DNA of 64,000 nucleotides from Prochlorococcus sp. AG-402-P18 (GTDB lineage: Bacteria; Cyanobacteriota; Cyanobacteriia; PCC-6307; Cyanobiaceae). Both the position numbers and the translations under genes were made by a program. The DNA lies in the NCBI GenBank assembly GCA_003216275.1, contig QCJC01000005.1:1-64000 (forward strand). Reading direction: 5' to 3'. The notes below the pieces were generated by a model that saw only the letters and a program-made list of their open reading frames with translations, was not told the DNA's origin and searched no databases. Positions 55,716 through 64,000 of this stretch are shown here, piece after piece. Positions within the stretch are counted from its first letter, which is position 1; every line of letters begins with the position of its first letter.

Positions 55716-57623
55716 CTATGAAGTAGCAGCTACAGCGTCAATAATTGTGTGGTTCATTACTACACGACCAACTGTTGTTAAGATATATCGACTAATTAAA
55801 CCACCATCTTCATCTAGTCGATCGCGTCGATAACTCCATTCTTCCACTCTTGTTCCATCTTTTAAAGTCTCTGACTTGCGTGGCTTCTGCAATTCATCGT
55901 CATCTTCAACTTCACCAGTAAAACGAACCCATACCCAATCATGGAGATTTATTCTTTTATCTTCTAGAGCTTGTATTACATCCTTAAGTGAGGCATATGT
56001 ATTACCATAATCTCCAAACTTAGGCTGATCAGCTTGTGGCTGAATAGCAGTTAGATAATAAGAGCCCAAAACCATATCTTGAGACGGAGTAACTATGGGA
56101 TCTCCCGTCGCAGGAGAAAGAATATTATTACTAGCTAGCATCAACATCCTTGCTTCTGTTTGAGCCTCAATTGCCAATGGCACGTGAACAGCCATTTGAT
56201 CTCCATCAAAATCAGCATTGAAAGCGGGGCATACTAGTGGGTGTAACTGTATTGCTCGACCAGCTACTAATTTTGGCTCAAACGCTTGAATACCTAGTCG
56301 GTGCAAAGTAGGTGCACGATTAAGAAGTATTGGGTGGCCTTCTATGACTTCTTGTAAAACTTGCATTACTTCATCGTCAGCTCTTTGAATCAATTTTTTT
56401 GCTGCTTTGATGTTATTGACAATGTTCTGACGTATCAACCTATGAATGACAAAAGGTTGAAATAGCTCTATTGCCATTTCTTTTGGCAATCCACATTGAT
56501 GCATTTTTAATTTTGGACCTACGACTATTACTGAACGGCCAGAATAATCAACTCTTTTACCTAGTAAATTCTGTCTGAATCTACCCTGCTTACCTTCTAT
56601 AATATCGCTTAAAGATTTTAGAGGACGATTATTTGCACCAACCACGGTTCTTCCTCTTCTACCATTATCAATAAGCGCATCTACTGCCTCCTGTAACATC
56701 CTCTTTTCATTTCTTACAATGATTTCTGGAGCTAAAATTTCCTGAAGGCGGGCTAAACGGTTATTCCTATTAATTACACGCCTATATAAATCGTTTAGAT
56801 CTGATGTCGCAAATCTACCTCCATCTAATTGAACCATAGGTCTTAAATCAGGAGGTATGACAGGAATAGCATCTAAAACCATCCATTCCGGACTTGCGCT
56901 AGTAGCGATAAAATTGTCTATAACCCTTAATCTTTTAATTAATTTTGCCCGTTTTTGGCCTTTACTTGTTGCAATCTCTTCTCTCAATTGCTCAGCTACC
57001 TCTTTAAGATTTAAGTCTTCAAGTAATTGTTTTAATGCCTCAGCACCTATCCCAACAATTGGTTCGTTCTCAATAGTTGAATCCTCTGCATAAATCTCAT
57101 CTTCTATTTCAAGCCATTCGTCCTCAGTCAACAATTGCTTATATTTTAGATCCTTACTATCTCCAATATCCAAAACAACATAGCAATTAAAGTAAACAAT
57201 TTGTTCGACATCCCTGAGTGGCATGTCTAATAGAATTGCGACATAACTAGGGATACCTTTTAAATACCAAACATGTGATACAGGCGCAGCTAATTTAATA
57301 AAGCCCATTCTATGTCTTCTAACACGGCTTTCTGTTACTTCTACACCACATCTTTCACAGACAATACCCCTATGCCTAACTCTTTTATATTTTCCACAAT
57401 GACATTCCCAATCTTTAGATGGACCAAAAATCTTTTCACAAAACAACCCATCCATTTCTGGCTTTAAGGTTCGATAGTTTATCGTCTCTGGTTTAGTGAC
57501 TTCACCTACAACTTGTCCATTAGGTAATGTCCTTTGCCCCCATTCCATTACCCTCTCCGGTGAAGCAAGTTTGATTTTTACGTAATCAAAATGATTTTCT
57601 GTGCGTAGATTGCTATTAGTCAT
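55716..57623 (-). CDS. rpoC1: RNA polymerase gamma subunit (beta' N-terminal part)
   Basis: The 635-residue protein holds the N-terminal half of beta', separate in cyanobacteria and plastids. It has the zinc site [19 protein letters not shown] near residue 75, the clamp regions, and the catalytic [16 protein letters not shown] motif with three Asp residues that bind the active-site Mg2+. Flanked by rpoB and rpoC2 on the same strand with 44 and 42 base gaps. The split is the best single marker that this is a cyanobacterium. Confidence 0.98.
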   Translation of the reverse strand: MTNSNLRTENHFDYVKIKLASPERVMEWGQRTLPNGQVVGEVTKPETINYRTLKPEMDGLFCEKIFGPSKDWECHCGKYKRVRHRGIVCERCGVEVTESRVRRHRMGFIKLAAPVSHVWYLKGIPSYVAILLDMPLRDVEQIVYFNCYVVLDIGDSKDLKYKQLLTEDEWLEIEDEIYAEDSTIENEPIVGIGAEALKQLLEDLNLKEVAEQLREEIATSKGQKRAKLIKRLRVIDNFIATSASPEWMVLDAIPVIPPDLRPMVQLDGGRFATSDLNDLYRRVINRNNRLARLQEILAPEIIVRNEKRMLQEAVDALIDNGRRGRTVVGANNRPLKSLSDIIEGKQGRFRQNLLGKRVDYSGRSVIVVGPKLKMHQCGLPKEMAIELFQPFVIHRLIRQNIVNNIKAAKKLIQRADDEVMQVLQEVIEGHPILLNRAPTLHRLGIQAFEPKLVAGRAIQLHPLVCPAFNADFDGDQMAVHVPLAIEAQTEARMLMLASNNILSPATGDPIVTPSQDMVLGSYYLTAIQPQADQPKFGDYGNTYASLKDVIQALEDKRINLHDWVWVRFTGEVEDDDELQKPRKSETLKDGTRVEEWSYRRDRLDEDGGLISRYILTTVGRVVMNHTIIDAVAATS

Positions 57624-57667
57624 GGAAAATTAGAATGTTTAAGATGGTGAATTTCAATCTGAATCGA

Positions 57668-60600
57668 TTACTCCTCGTAATCTGATGCACCTAAGGATTC
57701 ATAAGTAGGTCTACTTGGAGTGCTTCTTCGTGGATTAACGTCTTGCATTAGATCAACTTCTTTTCCGTCATCTGTATAAACACCAATATCTAATCCCAAT
57801 GATTGAAGTTCTCTCATTAAAACTTTGAAAGATTCTGGAGTTCCAGGCCTTGGAATTGGTTTCCCTTTAACAATTGAATTTAAAGCCTCATTTCGACCTT
57901 GCATATCATCAGATTTAACAGTCAAAAGTTCTTGCAAAGTATACGCTGCACCATAAGCTTCAAGAGCCCAAACCTCCATCTCTCCAAGACGCTGCCCTCC
58001 TTGCTGAGCTTTTCCACCAAGTGGCTGTTGAGTAACTAATGAATAAGGACCTGTTGAGCGTGCATGAATTTTGTCATCAACTAAATGCACAAGTTTAAGG
58101 AAATGCGCGTAACCAACTGCAACTGGTTGGTCAAAAGGTTCTCCAGTTCGACCATCTGTGAGAAGTAATTTTCCTGGATCATCTGGATTAAATACCCAAG
58201 ATTTTCCTGGTTGCTTTGCAGCTTCTTTCAAATAAGCTTGAACTGTCTGGTTAGACATCTCTGAGCCATACATCTCATCAAAAGGGACAACCTTAACTCG
58301 GCAATTCAAGTTTGAAGCAGCCCATCCCATTAGGAGCTCAAAAACCTGGCCTACATTCATTCTACTTGGAACACCAAGAGGATTAAGACAAATATCTACA
58401 GGCGTACCATCAGGTAAATAAGGCATATCCTCTCTAGGAAGTATGCGGCTAATTATTCCTTTATTTCCATGCCTACCTGCCATTTTATCTCCAACCTGAA
58501 TTTTTCTACGTTGAGCAACATAAACTCTAACCACCATGTTTGCACCTGGTGGTAGTTCATCTCCTTGTTCTCTTGTATAGATTCTTACATCAACAACTCT
58601 TCCTCTTTCAGTTGAAGGAACCCGAAGAGAATTATCTCTTACATCTCTTGCTTTTTCACCAAAGATAGCCCTTAAAAGTTTTTCTTCAGGAGGTTGATCT
58701 GATTCTCCTTTGGGGGTTACTTTACCGACAAGTATATCTCCACTCTCAACAAAAGCACCTATACGAATAATTCCCATTTCATCCAAATTTCCAAGACTTT
58801 CTTCTGATACATTTGGAATCTCTCTGGTTATTTCTTCAGGTCCTAACTTAGTTTGACGTGCTTCAATTTCATATTTTTCTATATGAACAGAAGTATATAG
58901 ATCATCTTTTACAAGCCTTTCACTTACGAGTATTGCATCTTCATAGTTGTATCCCTCCCATGGCATGTAAGCAATAAGTACATTTTGACCTAGTGCTATT
59001 TCTCCTCCCTCGCAAGCTGAGCCATCTGCTAAGACTTGACCAACGATGACTTGATCACCATTAAAAACAATTGGTCTTTGATTTAAACAAGTATCTTGAT
59101 TGGATCGCTGATATTTCTGAAGATAATGAGTATGGTCATTACCTTCATCATCAGTAACAACTATTGCATTTGCGTCTACATAAGAAACTGTTCCATTAAC
59201 TTTGGATATTGGTACCATCCCAGAATCTCTAGCTACTTGAGTTTCTAAACCAGTTCCCACGAGAGGACGTTCTGGACGCAAAAGAGGAACAGCCTGTCTC
59301 TGCATATTTGAGCCCATTAAAGCCCTATTTGCATCATCGTGCTCCAAAAAAGGAATTAAAGATGTCGCTACAGAAATGACCTGCACTGGAGACAACTGAA
59401 CATAATCAACTTGAGCAGGAGGAACTTTTTCGAAGTCCTGACGATATCGAACTGGAATCAGATCTGGCAGAATTTTCCCTTCATTATCTGTAGCAACATC
59501 ACCTGGTGCGACCCTACATTCATCCTCTAGATCTGCAGATAAATAAATAGGATCTCCTTCTTTAATTAATCGACCATTTTCCACCTTCCAAAAAGGTGTT
59601 TCAATAAAACCATACTCATTTACTCTGGCATGAGTTGCAAGGGAATTGATAAGACCTGCATTAGGTCCCTCAGGTGTTTCGATTGGGCAAAGTCTTCCAT
59701 AATGAGAAGGATGAATATCTCTAACTGCAAAACCTGCTCTTTCACGAGTCAAGCCTCCCGGACCCAACGCAGAGATACGTCTCTTGTGAGTTAACTCAGC
59801 CAATGGATTGGTTTGATCCATAAATTGACTTAATTGACTTGAACCAAAAAATTCTTTTATTGCTGCAACCAAAGGTTTTGGGTTTACCAATTGAGCTGGA
59901 GTAAGCGAATCTGTTTCACCTACTGTCATCCTCTCTTTGATTATTCTTTCAAGTCTGTTTAACCCTACTCGAACTTGATTTTGTAAAAGTTCTCCAACAG
60001 ACCTTACTCTTCTATTTCCTAAATGATCAATATCATCCAAAGTAGCTCCGCCAACATCTAATTCTAAGTTAATTAGATAATCCAATGTAGAAAGAACATC
60101 TTCATGAGTAAGTGTTCTTACATTGTCGGGTATGGTTAAACGTAATTTTTTATTTATTTTATATCTACCGACTCTACCCAAGTCATATCGTTTAGGGTCA
60201 AAAAATCTTGTTTGAAGTAACTGTTGGCCACCACTCACAGATGGTGGTTCCCCAGGCCTTAATTTCTTATAAAGTTCCAGTAAAGCCTGGTCTTCAGAAC
60301 TAATTCCTTCTTCATTAGCTGCATCAATTGACTTCTTATAAAATTCAGGATGACGTAATTTATCAATCACATCATTATCAGATAAACCCATTGCCCTCAT
60401 TAGGACATGAGCATTAATTTTTCTCGTTTTATCTACACGAACATGTAATAAATCATTCTTATCGGTTTCAAATTTCAACCATGCGCCACGATTAGGAATA
60501 ACACTTGCGTTGTAAGTTCTTCGTCCATTTTTATCTTGTTCATCTTTAAAATAAACTCCAGGACTTCTTACTATCTGGTTAACTATTACTCTTTCTGCAC

Positions 60601-60958
60601 CATTTATTATGAAAGTACCTCTCTCTGTCATTAATGGAAGTTCGCCAATGAAAACTTCTTGTTCTTTAATCTCTCCAGTTTCTTTATTAACTAAGCGACA
60701 AGTAACATACATTTGAGATGCAAAAGTTGCATCTCTTCTTTTTGCCTCTTCAACATCATGCCTAGGACGCTTCAGTTTATATTCAGCACCGATAAAATGT
60801 AATTCAAGTTTTCCCGTGTAGTCAGTAATAGGAGAAAAATTATCTAATTCTTCTATCAAGCCTTTATCCAAAAACCACTTAAAACTTGATCTTTGCACCT
60901 CAACCAAATCAGGCAGATATGTAGCTGCTTTGGCTACCTGAATCGCGCTTCTGCTCAT
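57668..60958 (-). CDS. rpoB: RNA polymerase beta subunit
   Basis: The 1096-residue beta subunit has [20 protein letters not shown] near residue 113, the rifampicin region ([20 protein letters not shown], then [20 protein letters not shown]), the [20 protein letters not shown] segment, [12 protein letters not shown] and a C-terminal part with [18 protein letters not shown]. Length is typical for cyanobacteria. It heads the rpoB-rpoC1-rpoC2 operon and starts 253 bases after tatD, leaving room for its own promoter. Confidence 0.98.
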   Translation of the reverse strand: MSRSAIQVAKAATYLPDLVEVQRSSFKWFLDKGLIEELDNFSPITDYTGKLELHFIGAEYKLKRPRHDVEEAKRRDATFASQMYVTCRLVNKETGEIKEQEVFIGELPLMTERGTFIINGAERVIVNQIVRSPGVYFKDEQDKNGRRTYNASVIPNRGAWLKFETDKNDLLHVRVDKTRKINAHVLMRAMGLSDNDVIDKLRHPEFYKKSIDAANEEGISSEDQALLELYKKLRPGEPPSVSGGQQLLQTRFFDPKRYDLGRVGRYKINKKLRLTIPDNVRTLTHEDVLSTLDYLINLELDVGGATLDDIDHLGNRRVRSVGELLQNQVRVGLNRLERIIKERMTVGETDSLTPAQLVNPKPLVAAIKEFFGSSQLSQFMDQTNPLAELTHKRRISALGPGGLTRERAGFAVRDIHPSHYGRLCPIETPEGPNAGLINSLATHARVNEYGFIETPFWKVENGRLIKEGDPIYLSADLEDECRVAPGDVATDNEGKILPDLIPVRYRQDFEKVPPAQVDYVQLSPVQVISVATSLIPFLEHDDANRALMGSNMQRQAVPLLRPERPLVGTGLETQVARDSGMVPISKVNGTVSYVDANAIVVTDDEGNDHTHYLQKYQRSNQDTCLNQRPIVFNGDQVIVGQVLADGSACEGGEIALGQNVLIAYMPWEGYNYEDAILVSERLVKDDLYTSVHIEKYEIEARQTKLGPEEITREIPNVSEESLGNLDEMGIIRIGAFVESGDILVGKVTPKGESDQPPEEKLLRAIFGEKARDVRDNSLRVPSTERGRVVDVRIYTREQGDELPPGANMVVRVYVAQRRKIQVGDKMAGRHGNKGIISRILPREDMPYLPDGTPVDICLNPLGVPSRMNVGQVFELLMGWAASNLNCRVKVVPFDEMYGSEMSNQTVQAYLKEAAKQPGKSWVFNPDDPGKLLLTDGRTGEPFDQPVAVGYAHFLKLVHLVDDKIHARSTGPYSLVTQQPLGGKAQQGGQRLGEMEVWALEAYGAAYTLQELLTVKSDDMQGRNEALNSIVKGKPIPRPGTPESFKVLMRELQSLGLDIGVYTDDGKEVDLMQDVNPRRSTPSRPTYESLGASDYEE

Positions 60959-61211
60959 TCGAGACCTGCGTTTATGTTAAAAGGACAGGGGGGATGTCTC
61001 TCCTATTCTTTAAGTCAAAAATGATCTTTACCAAGCAAAAACACCAAGAAAAACCTTGAAAAGGCTGAGATCTTTAATGAATTTACTTAATCAACGAGCA
61101 ATCTGACTAAAAGGATAAGAACTCAAAGGCTTAGCGTATATACAACACTAAGCAAGACAATAAATAACTCTACACTCAAATTAGATAATTAACTAGGGCA
61201 AATAAAGATAT
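60959..61211. other. tatD / rpoB spacer
   Basis: This 253-base spacer has no gene. It contains a stem GCTTAG/CTAAGC (61129-61134, 61148-61153) with no T-run and a G-run near 60987. It most likely holds the rpoB promoter and leader; no clear -10/-35 pair stands out. Confidence 0.4.
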
Positions 61212-62003
61212 TTAAGGCAACCCAAACAATTTCCTTGCATTTTGAGTGCTATTAAGAGCTACCTCAGAAAAGCTTTCGCACCGAAGTTCCGCAATTTTTT
61301 CAACAACGAACTTCACGTAGGAGGGCTCATTCCTCTTCCCACGATGAGGAACAGGAGCCAAGAAAGGACTATCTGTTTCAACTAAAAACCTATCAGAAGG
61401 AACTTCCTTCGCACACTCATGAATATCTATTGCTTTTTTGAAAGTAACATTTCCACTAAAGCTTATAAAAAAATCTAAATCAAGAAACTTTTTCATATCT
61501 TGAACATTGCCGCTCCAGCAATGCATTACTCCTCTAGGGCAACATCCATCTTCAGTAAGTTGAGAAAAAACTTTTATCATTTCTTTTGCTGCATCTCTGC
61601 AATGAACAATTACTGGTAAATTCAATTGATATGCAAGGCTCAATTGTGGAATCAAAATTGCCAACTGATCGTTCAAATTAGTTGCTTTAAAAAGATCAAG
61701 GCCTAATTCTCCAATTGCGACAACTCGACTATCATCAATAGCAGCATTTTTTAAAACTTTAAGCGTATCTTCCTTCCAGTTAGTCACATCCAATGGATGA
61801 ACTCCAACGGAATAACGCATTTCTTGGAATTGATCAGCCAATGATCTTATGGCTGGAATTTCAGATGGTTCTACACAAGCATGCAATAGAGCCTTAACAC
61901 CAGTATTACGCCACCTTTCTGAGACTTCATCTCTATCTCCTTCAAAGTTAGAGAAAGCGATATGACAGTGACTATCAATAATTGAACTTTTGTTATCGCT
62001 CAA
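61212..62003 (-). CDS. tatD: TatD-family metal-dependent hydrolase (DNase)
   Basis: The 263-residue TIM-barrel hydrolase has SIIDSHCHIAFSNFEGDRDE (first HxH), the SVGVHPLD strand, AIGELGLDLF (Glu), VIVHCRDAAKEM, VMHCWSGN and FLVETDSPFLAPVPHRGKRN (Asp). TatD enzymes are 3'-5' exonucleases acting on DNA and possibly D-aminoacyl substrates. The start is TTG at 62001-62003. It lies between rpsT and rpoB, a gene order usual in cyanobacteria. Confidence 0.93.
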   Translation of the reverse strand: MSDNKSSIIDSHCHIAFSNFEGDRDEVSERWRNTGVKALLHACVEPSEIPAIRSLADQFQEMRYSVGVHPLDVTNWKEDTLKVLKNAAIDDSRVVAIGELGLDLFKATNLNDQLAILIPQLSLAYQLNLPVIVHCRDAAKEMIKVFSQLTEDGCCPRGVMHCWSGNVQDMKKFLDLDFFISFSGNVTFKKAIDIHECAKEVPSDRFLVETDSPFLAPVPHRGKRNEPSYVKFVVEKIAELRCESFSEVALNSTQNARKLFGLP

Positions 62004-62063
62004 AGTACAGAAAAATTAGTCTTTCAATTAAGAATTCTAGATTATTAACTATTGCCAAACAAC

Positions 62064-62441
<378 letters not shown>

Positions 62442-62469
62442 TCAAATTGAACCAATATCCAAAAAGTTC

Positions 62470-63819
62470 ATGGAGCAAATAATCAATAAAGATGGGGTTA
62501 AAAAAACCTTCTCAAAAGAGGGGATTATTAAAATCACTGAGGATATCGAACGGGCTAAATCTGAACTTCAGAGAATTACTGATAGAACATCTGGATTCCT
62601 TCAAGATCAAGCTATCAAGGTAGTTCAAGAGATTCTTGAAAACGTACAATTGAGGGGGGATGATGCTCTTAAAGAATACACTTCACAATTTGATGGTTTT
62701 CTTCCAGAACCATTGCAAGTTTCATCAGATTCAATATTGAATGCCTGGGAACAAACTCCCAAAGGTTTACAAGATTCACTTTTATTAGCGAAAAAAAGAA
62801 TTGAGCAATTTCATACTCTTCAAGTGCCAAAAAACATTTCATACAAAGGTATTCATGGTGAGTCAATAGGAAGAAGATGGAAGCCAGTCGAAAAAGCTGG
62901 GATATATGTACCTGGGGGAAGGGCGGCATATCCAAGTACTGTTCTTATGAACGCTATTCCTGCATATGTTGCTGGAGTTAAGCAAACAATCATGGTTTCT
63001 CCTGGGGATTCTCAAGGAGATATAAACCAAACAGTTCTAGCTGCAGCTCATATTGCTGGAATCAACAAGGTCTTTCGAATTGGAGGCGCACAAGCGATTG
63101 GTGCACTTGCCAATGGAACTGAATCAATCCCAAAAGTAGATGTTATTACTGGACCTGGAAATATTTATGTAACGCTGGCAAAGAAACATGTTTACGGAAA
63201 AGTAGGAATTGATTCTTTGGCTGGTCCAAGTGAGATTTTAATTATCGCTGATCAATCAGCGAAATTGGAACATATTGCTTCTGACATGTTGGCTCAATCT
63301 GAACATGATCCACTTGCTTCAGCAATATTACTAACTACTGATAAGGAATTAGCTGAGAGATTACCAAAAGAGATTGAACGTCAGTTAACAAATCATCCAA
63401 GATTTAAGATATGCAGTAAGTCCGTTGAAGACTGGGGTTTAATAGTTATTTGTGATAATTTAGAAACCTGCGTAAAATTAAGTGACGGTTTTGCCCCAGA
63501 ACATCTTGAATTACTTGTAAAAGAACCAAGAAAATTATCAGAAAGCATCAATAACGCAGGGGCAATATTTTTAGGTTCTTGGAGTCCAGAAGCAATAGGG
63601 GACTATCTTGGTGGACCTAATCATACGCTGCCAACATCAGGCACTGCAAGGTTTGCAAGCGCTCTTGGAGTAGAAACATTTATGAAAAATACTTCACTTA
63701 TAGATTTTTCAAAAGAAGCCTTTGATCATACGAAAAACGCTGTTATTAATTTAGCCGAAAGCGAAGGATTACATAGTCATGCCGAATCCATAAGAATTAG
63801 GGATTCTAAATCCTTTTGA
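62470..63819 (+). CDS. hisD: Histidinol dehydrogenase
   Basis: The 449-residue zinc enzyme makes histidine from histidinol in two oxidation steps. Markers are [74 protein letters not shown] and [12 protein letters not shown] with its catalytic Glu-His. Its last 14 bases overlap the end of convergent rpiA. Slightly longer than the E. coli enzyme because of the N-terminal 20 residues. Confidence 0.96.
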   Translation: MEQIINKDGVKKTFSKEGIIKITEDIERAKSELQRITDRTSGFLQDQAIKVVQEILENVQLRGDDALKEYTSQFDGFLPEPLQVSSDSILNAWEQTPKGLQDSLLLAKKRIEQFHTLQVPKNISYKGIHGESIGRRWKPVEKAGIYVPGGRAAYPSTVLMNAIPAYVAGVKQTIMVSPGDSQGDINQTVLAAAHIAGINKVFRIGGAQAIGALANGTESIPKVDVITGPGNIYVTLAKKHVYGKVGIDSLAGPSEILIIADQSAKLEHIASDMLAQSEHDPLASAILLTTDKELAERLPKEIERQLTNHPRFKICSKSVEDWGLIVICDNLETCVKLSDGFAPEHLELLVKEPRKLSESINNAGAIFLGSWSPEAIGDYLGGPNHTLPTSGTARFASALGVETFMKNTSLIDFSKEAFDHTKNAVINLAESEGLHSHAESIRIRDSKSF

Positions 63820-64000
63820 GTGAATCAACCACAACAGCATCATCAATTATTCTCCCTACCAGAACCTCATCAGTAAGATTTACAAATAGTCCATTTTCAA
63901 GAACACCTGGAATATTGTTGATTTGTACTTCCAATGCCTGAGGCTGTTCAATACCATTCTCAAAAGTCAAGTCAATAATCAAATTACCTTGATCAGTAAC
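63806..64000 (-). CDS. rpiA: Ribose-5-phosphate isomerase A, partial (C-terminus only)
   Basis: A minus-strand frame enters from base 64000 and ends with TAG at 63806-63808, leaving 64 residues. The visible part reads [13 protein letters not shown], then [18 protein letters not shown], which is the C-terminus of RpiA (D-ribose-5-phosphate to ribulose-5-phosphate, pentose phosphate and Calvin cycles). It overlaps the hisD 3' end by 14 bases. The start lies outside the window. Confidence 0.92.
   Translation of the reverse strand, partial: VTDQGNLIIDLTFENGIEQPQALEVQINNIPGVLENGLFVNLTDEVLVGRIIDDAVVVDSLKRI

Overview
The window reads as a chromosomal segment of a marine picocyanobacterium, most likely an AT-rich Prochlorococcus of intermediate GC; the strain cannot be fixed from sequence alone. 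The main evidence is the split RNA polymerase beta' subunit (rpoC1 and rpoC2), paired b and b' ATP synthase subunits with atpD-atpC encoded apart from the main atp cluster, a high-light-inducible protein gene (hli), plastid-type proteins (PSRP-3/Ycf65, Ycf35, Ccs1, DUF1818), BioK in the biotin cluster, compact overlapping genes and very AT-rich spacers.

Layout. Bases 1-3300 are the accessory-looking part: the start of a DUF4116 repeat protein running off the left edge, about 830 bases without a convincing gene, a decayed copy of the 5' end of an EVE-domain gene, two unrecognised genes and then the intact EVE gene. The decayed and intact copies form a near-perfect 88-base direct repeat flanking the unrecognised genes. 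From about 3300 onward the content is core. It holds rpoZ-DUF1818, an atypical Hsp70, pyrR, gpmI-secG, groES-groEL, atpD-atpC, PSRP-3 and pepP, followed by a tightly overlapping chain of CNNM protein, GTPase, nadD and nadE. Next come DUF3326 and the large atp cluster atpI-B-E-G'-F-H-A-G (minus strand). After it lie the cell-division gene ftsW and the cytochrome c maturation genes ccdA-ccs1, queF, a small gene plus glnB behind a candidate NtcA site, tlyA, purB, fumC and a Ski2-like helicase.

The right half holds the biotin cluster bioF-K-C-D-A, a membrane J-protein, rsmG, and a minus-strand run of DUF2997, ycf35, a ferredoxin and an aldo/keto reductase. It continues with a sodium:solute symporter, a 41-residue membrane protein, a HEAT-repeat protein, hli-rlmN, and the rpsT-tatD-rpoB-rpoC1-rpoC2 run. 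hisD and the tail of rpiA close the window.

Most functions are housekeeping: transcription (rpoZ, rpoB, rpoC1, rpoC2), energy (F1Fo ATP synthase, glycolysis, fumarase), cofactors (NAD, biotin, queuosine), protein folding (GroESL, Hsp70, DnaJ) and nitrogen signalling (PII). I do not see a clearly new defence or mobile system. The observations most worth a second look are the direct repeat around the orphan genes, the stem-loops flanking atpE, a perfect 13-bp hairpin inside the ferredoxin gene, a mini-ORF that overlaps the TTG start of ftsW, and two genes (41-aa membrane protein, Hli) that are easily missed because they are short.
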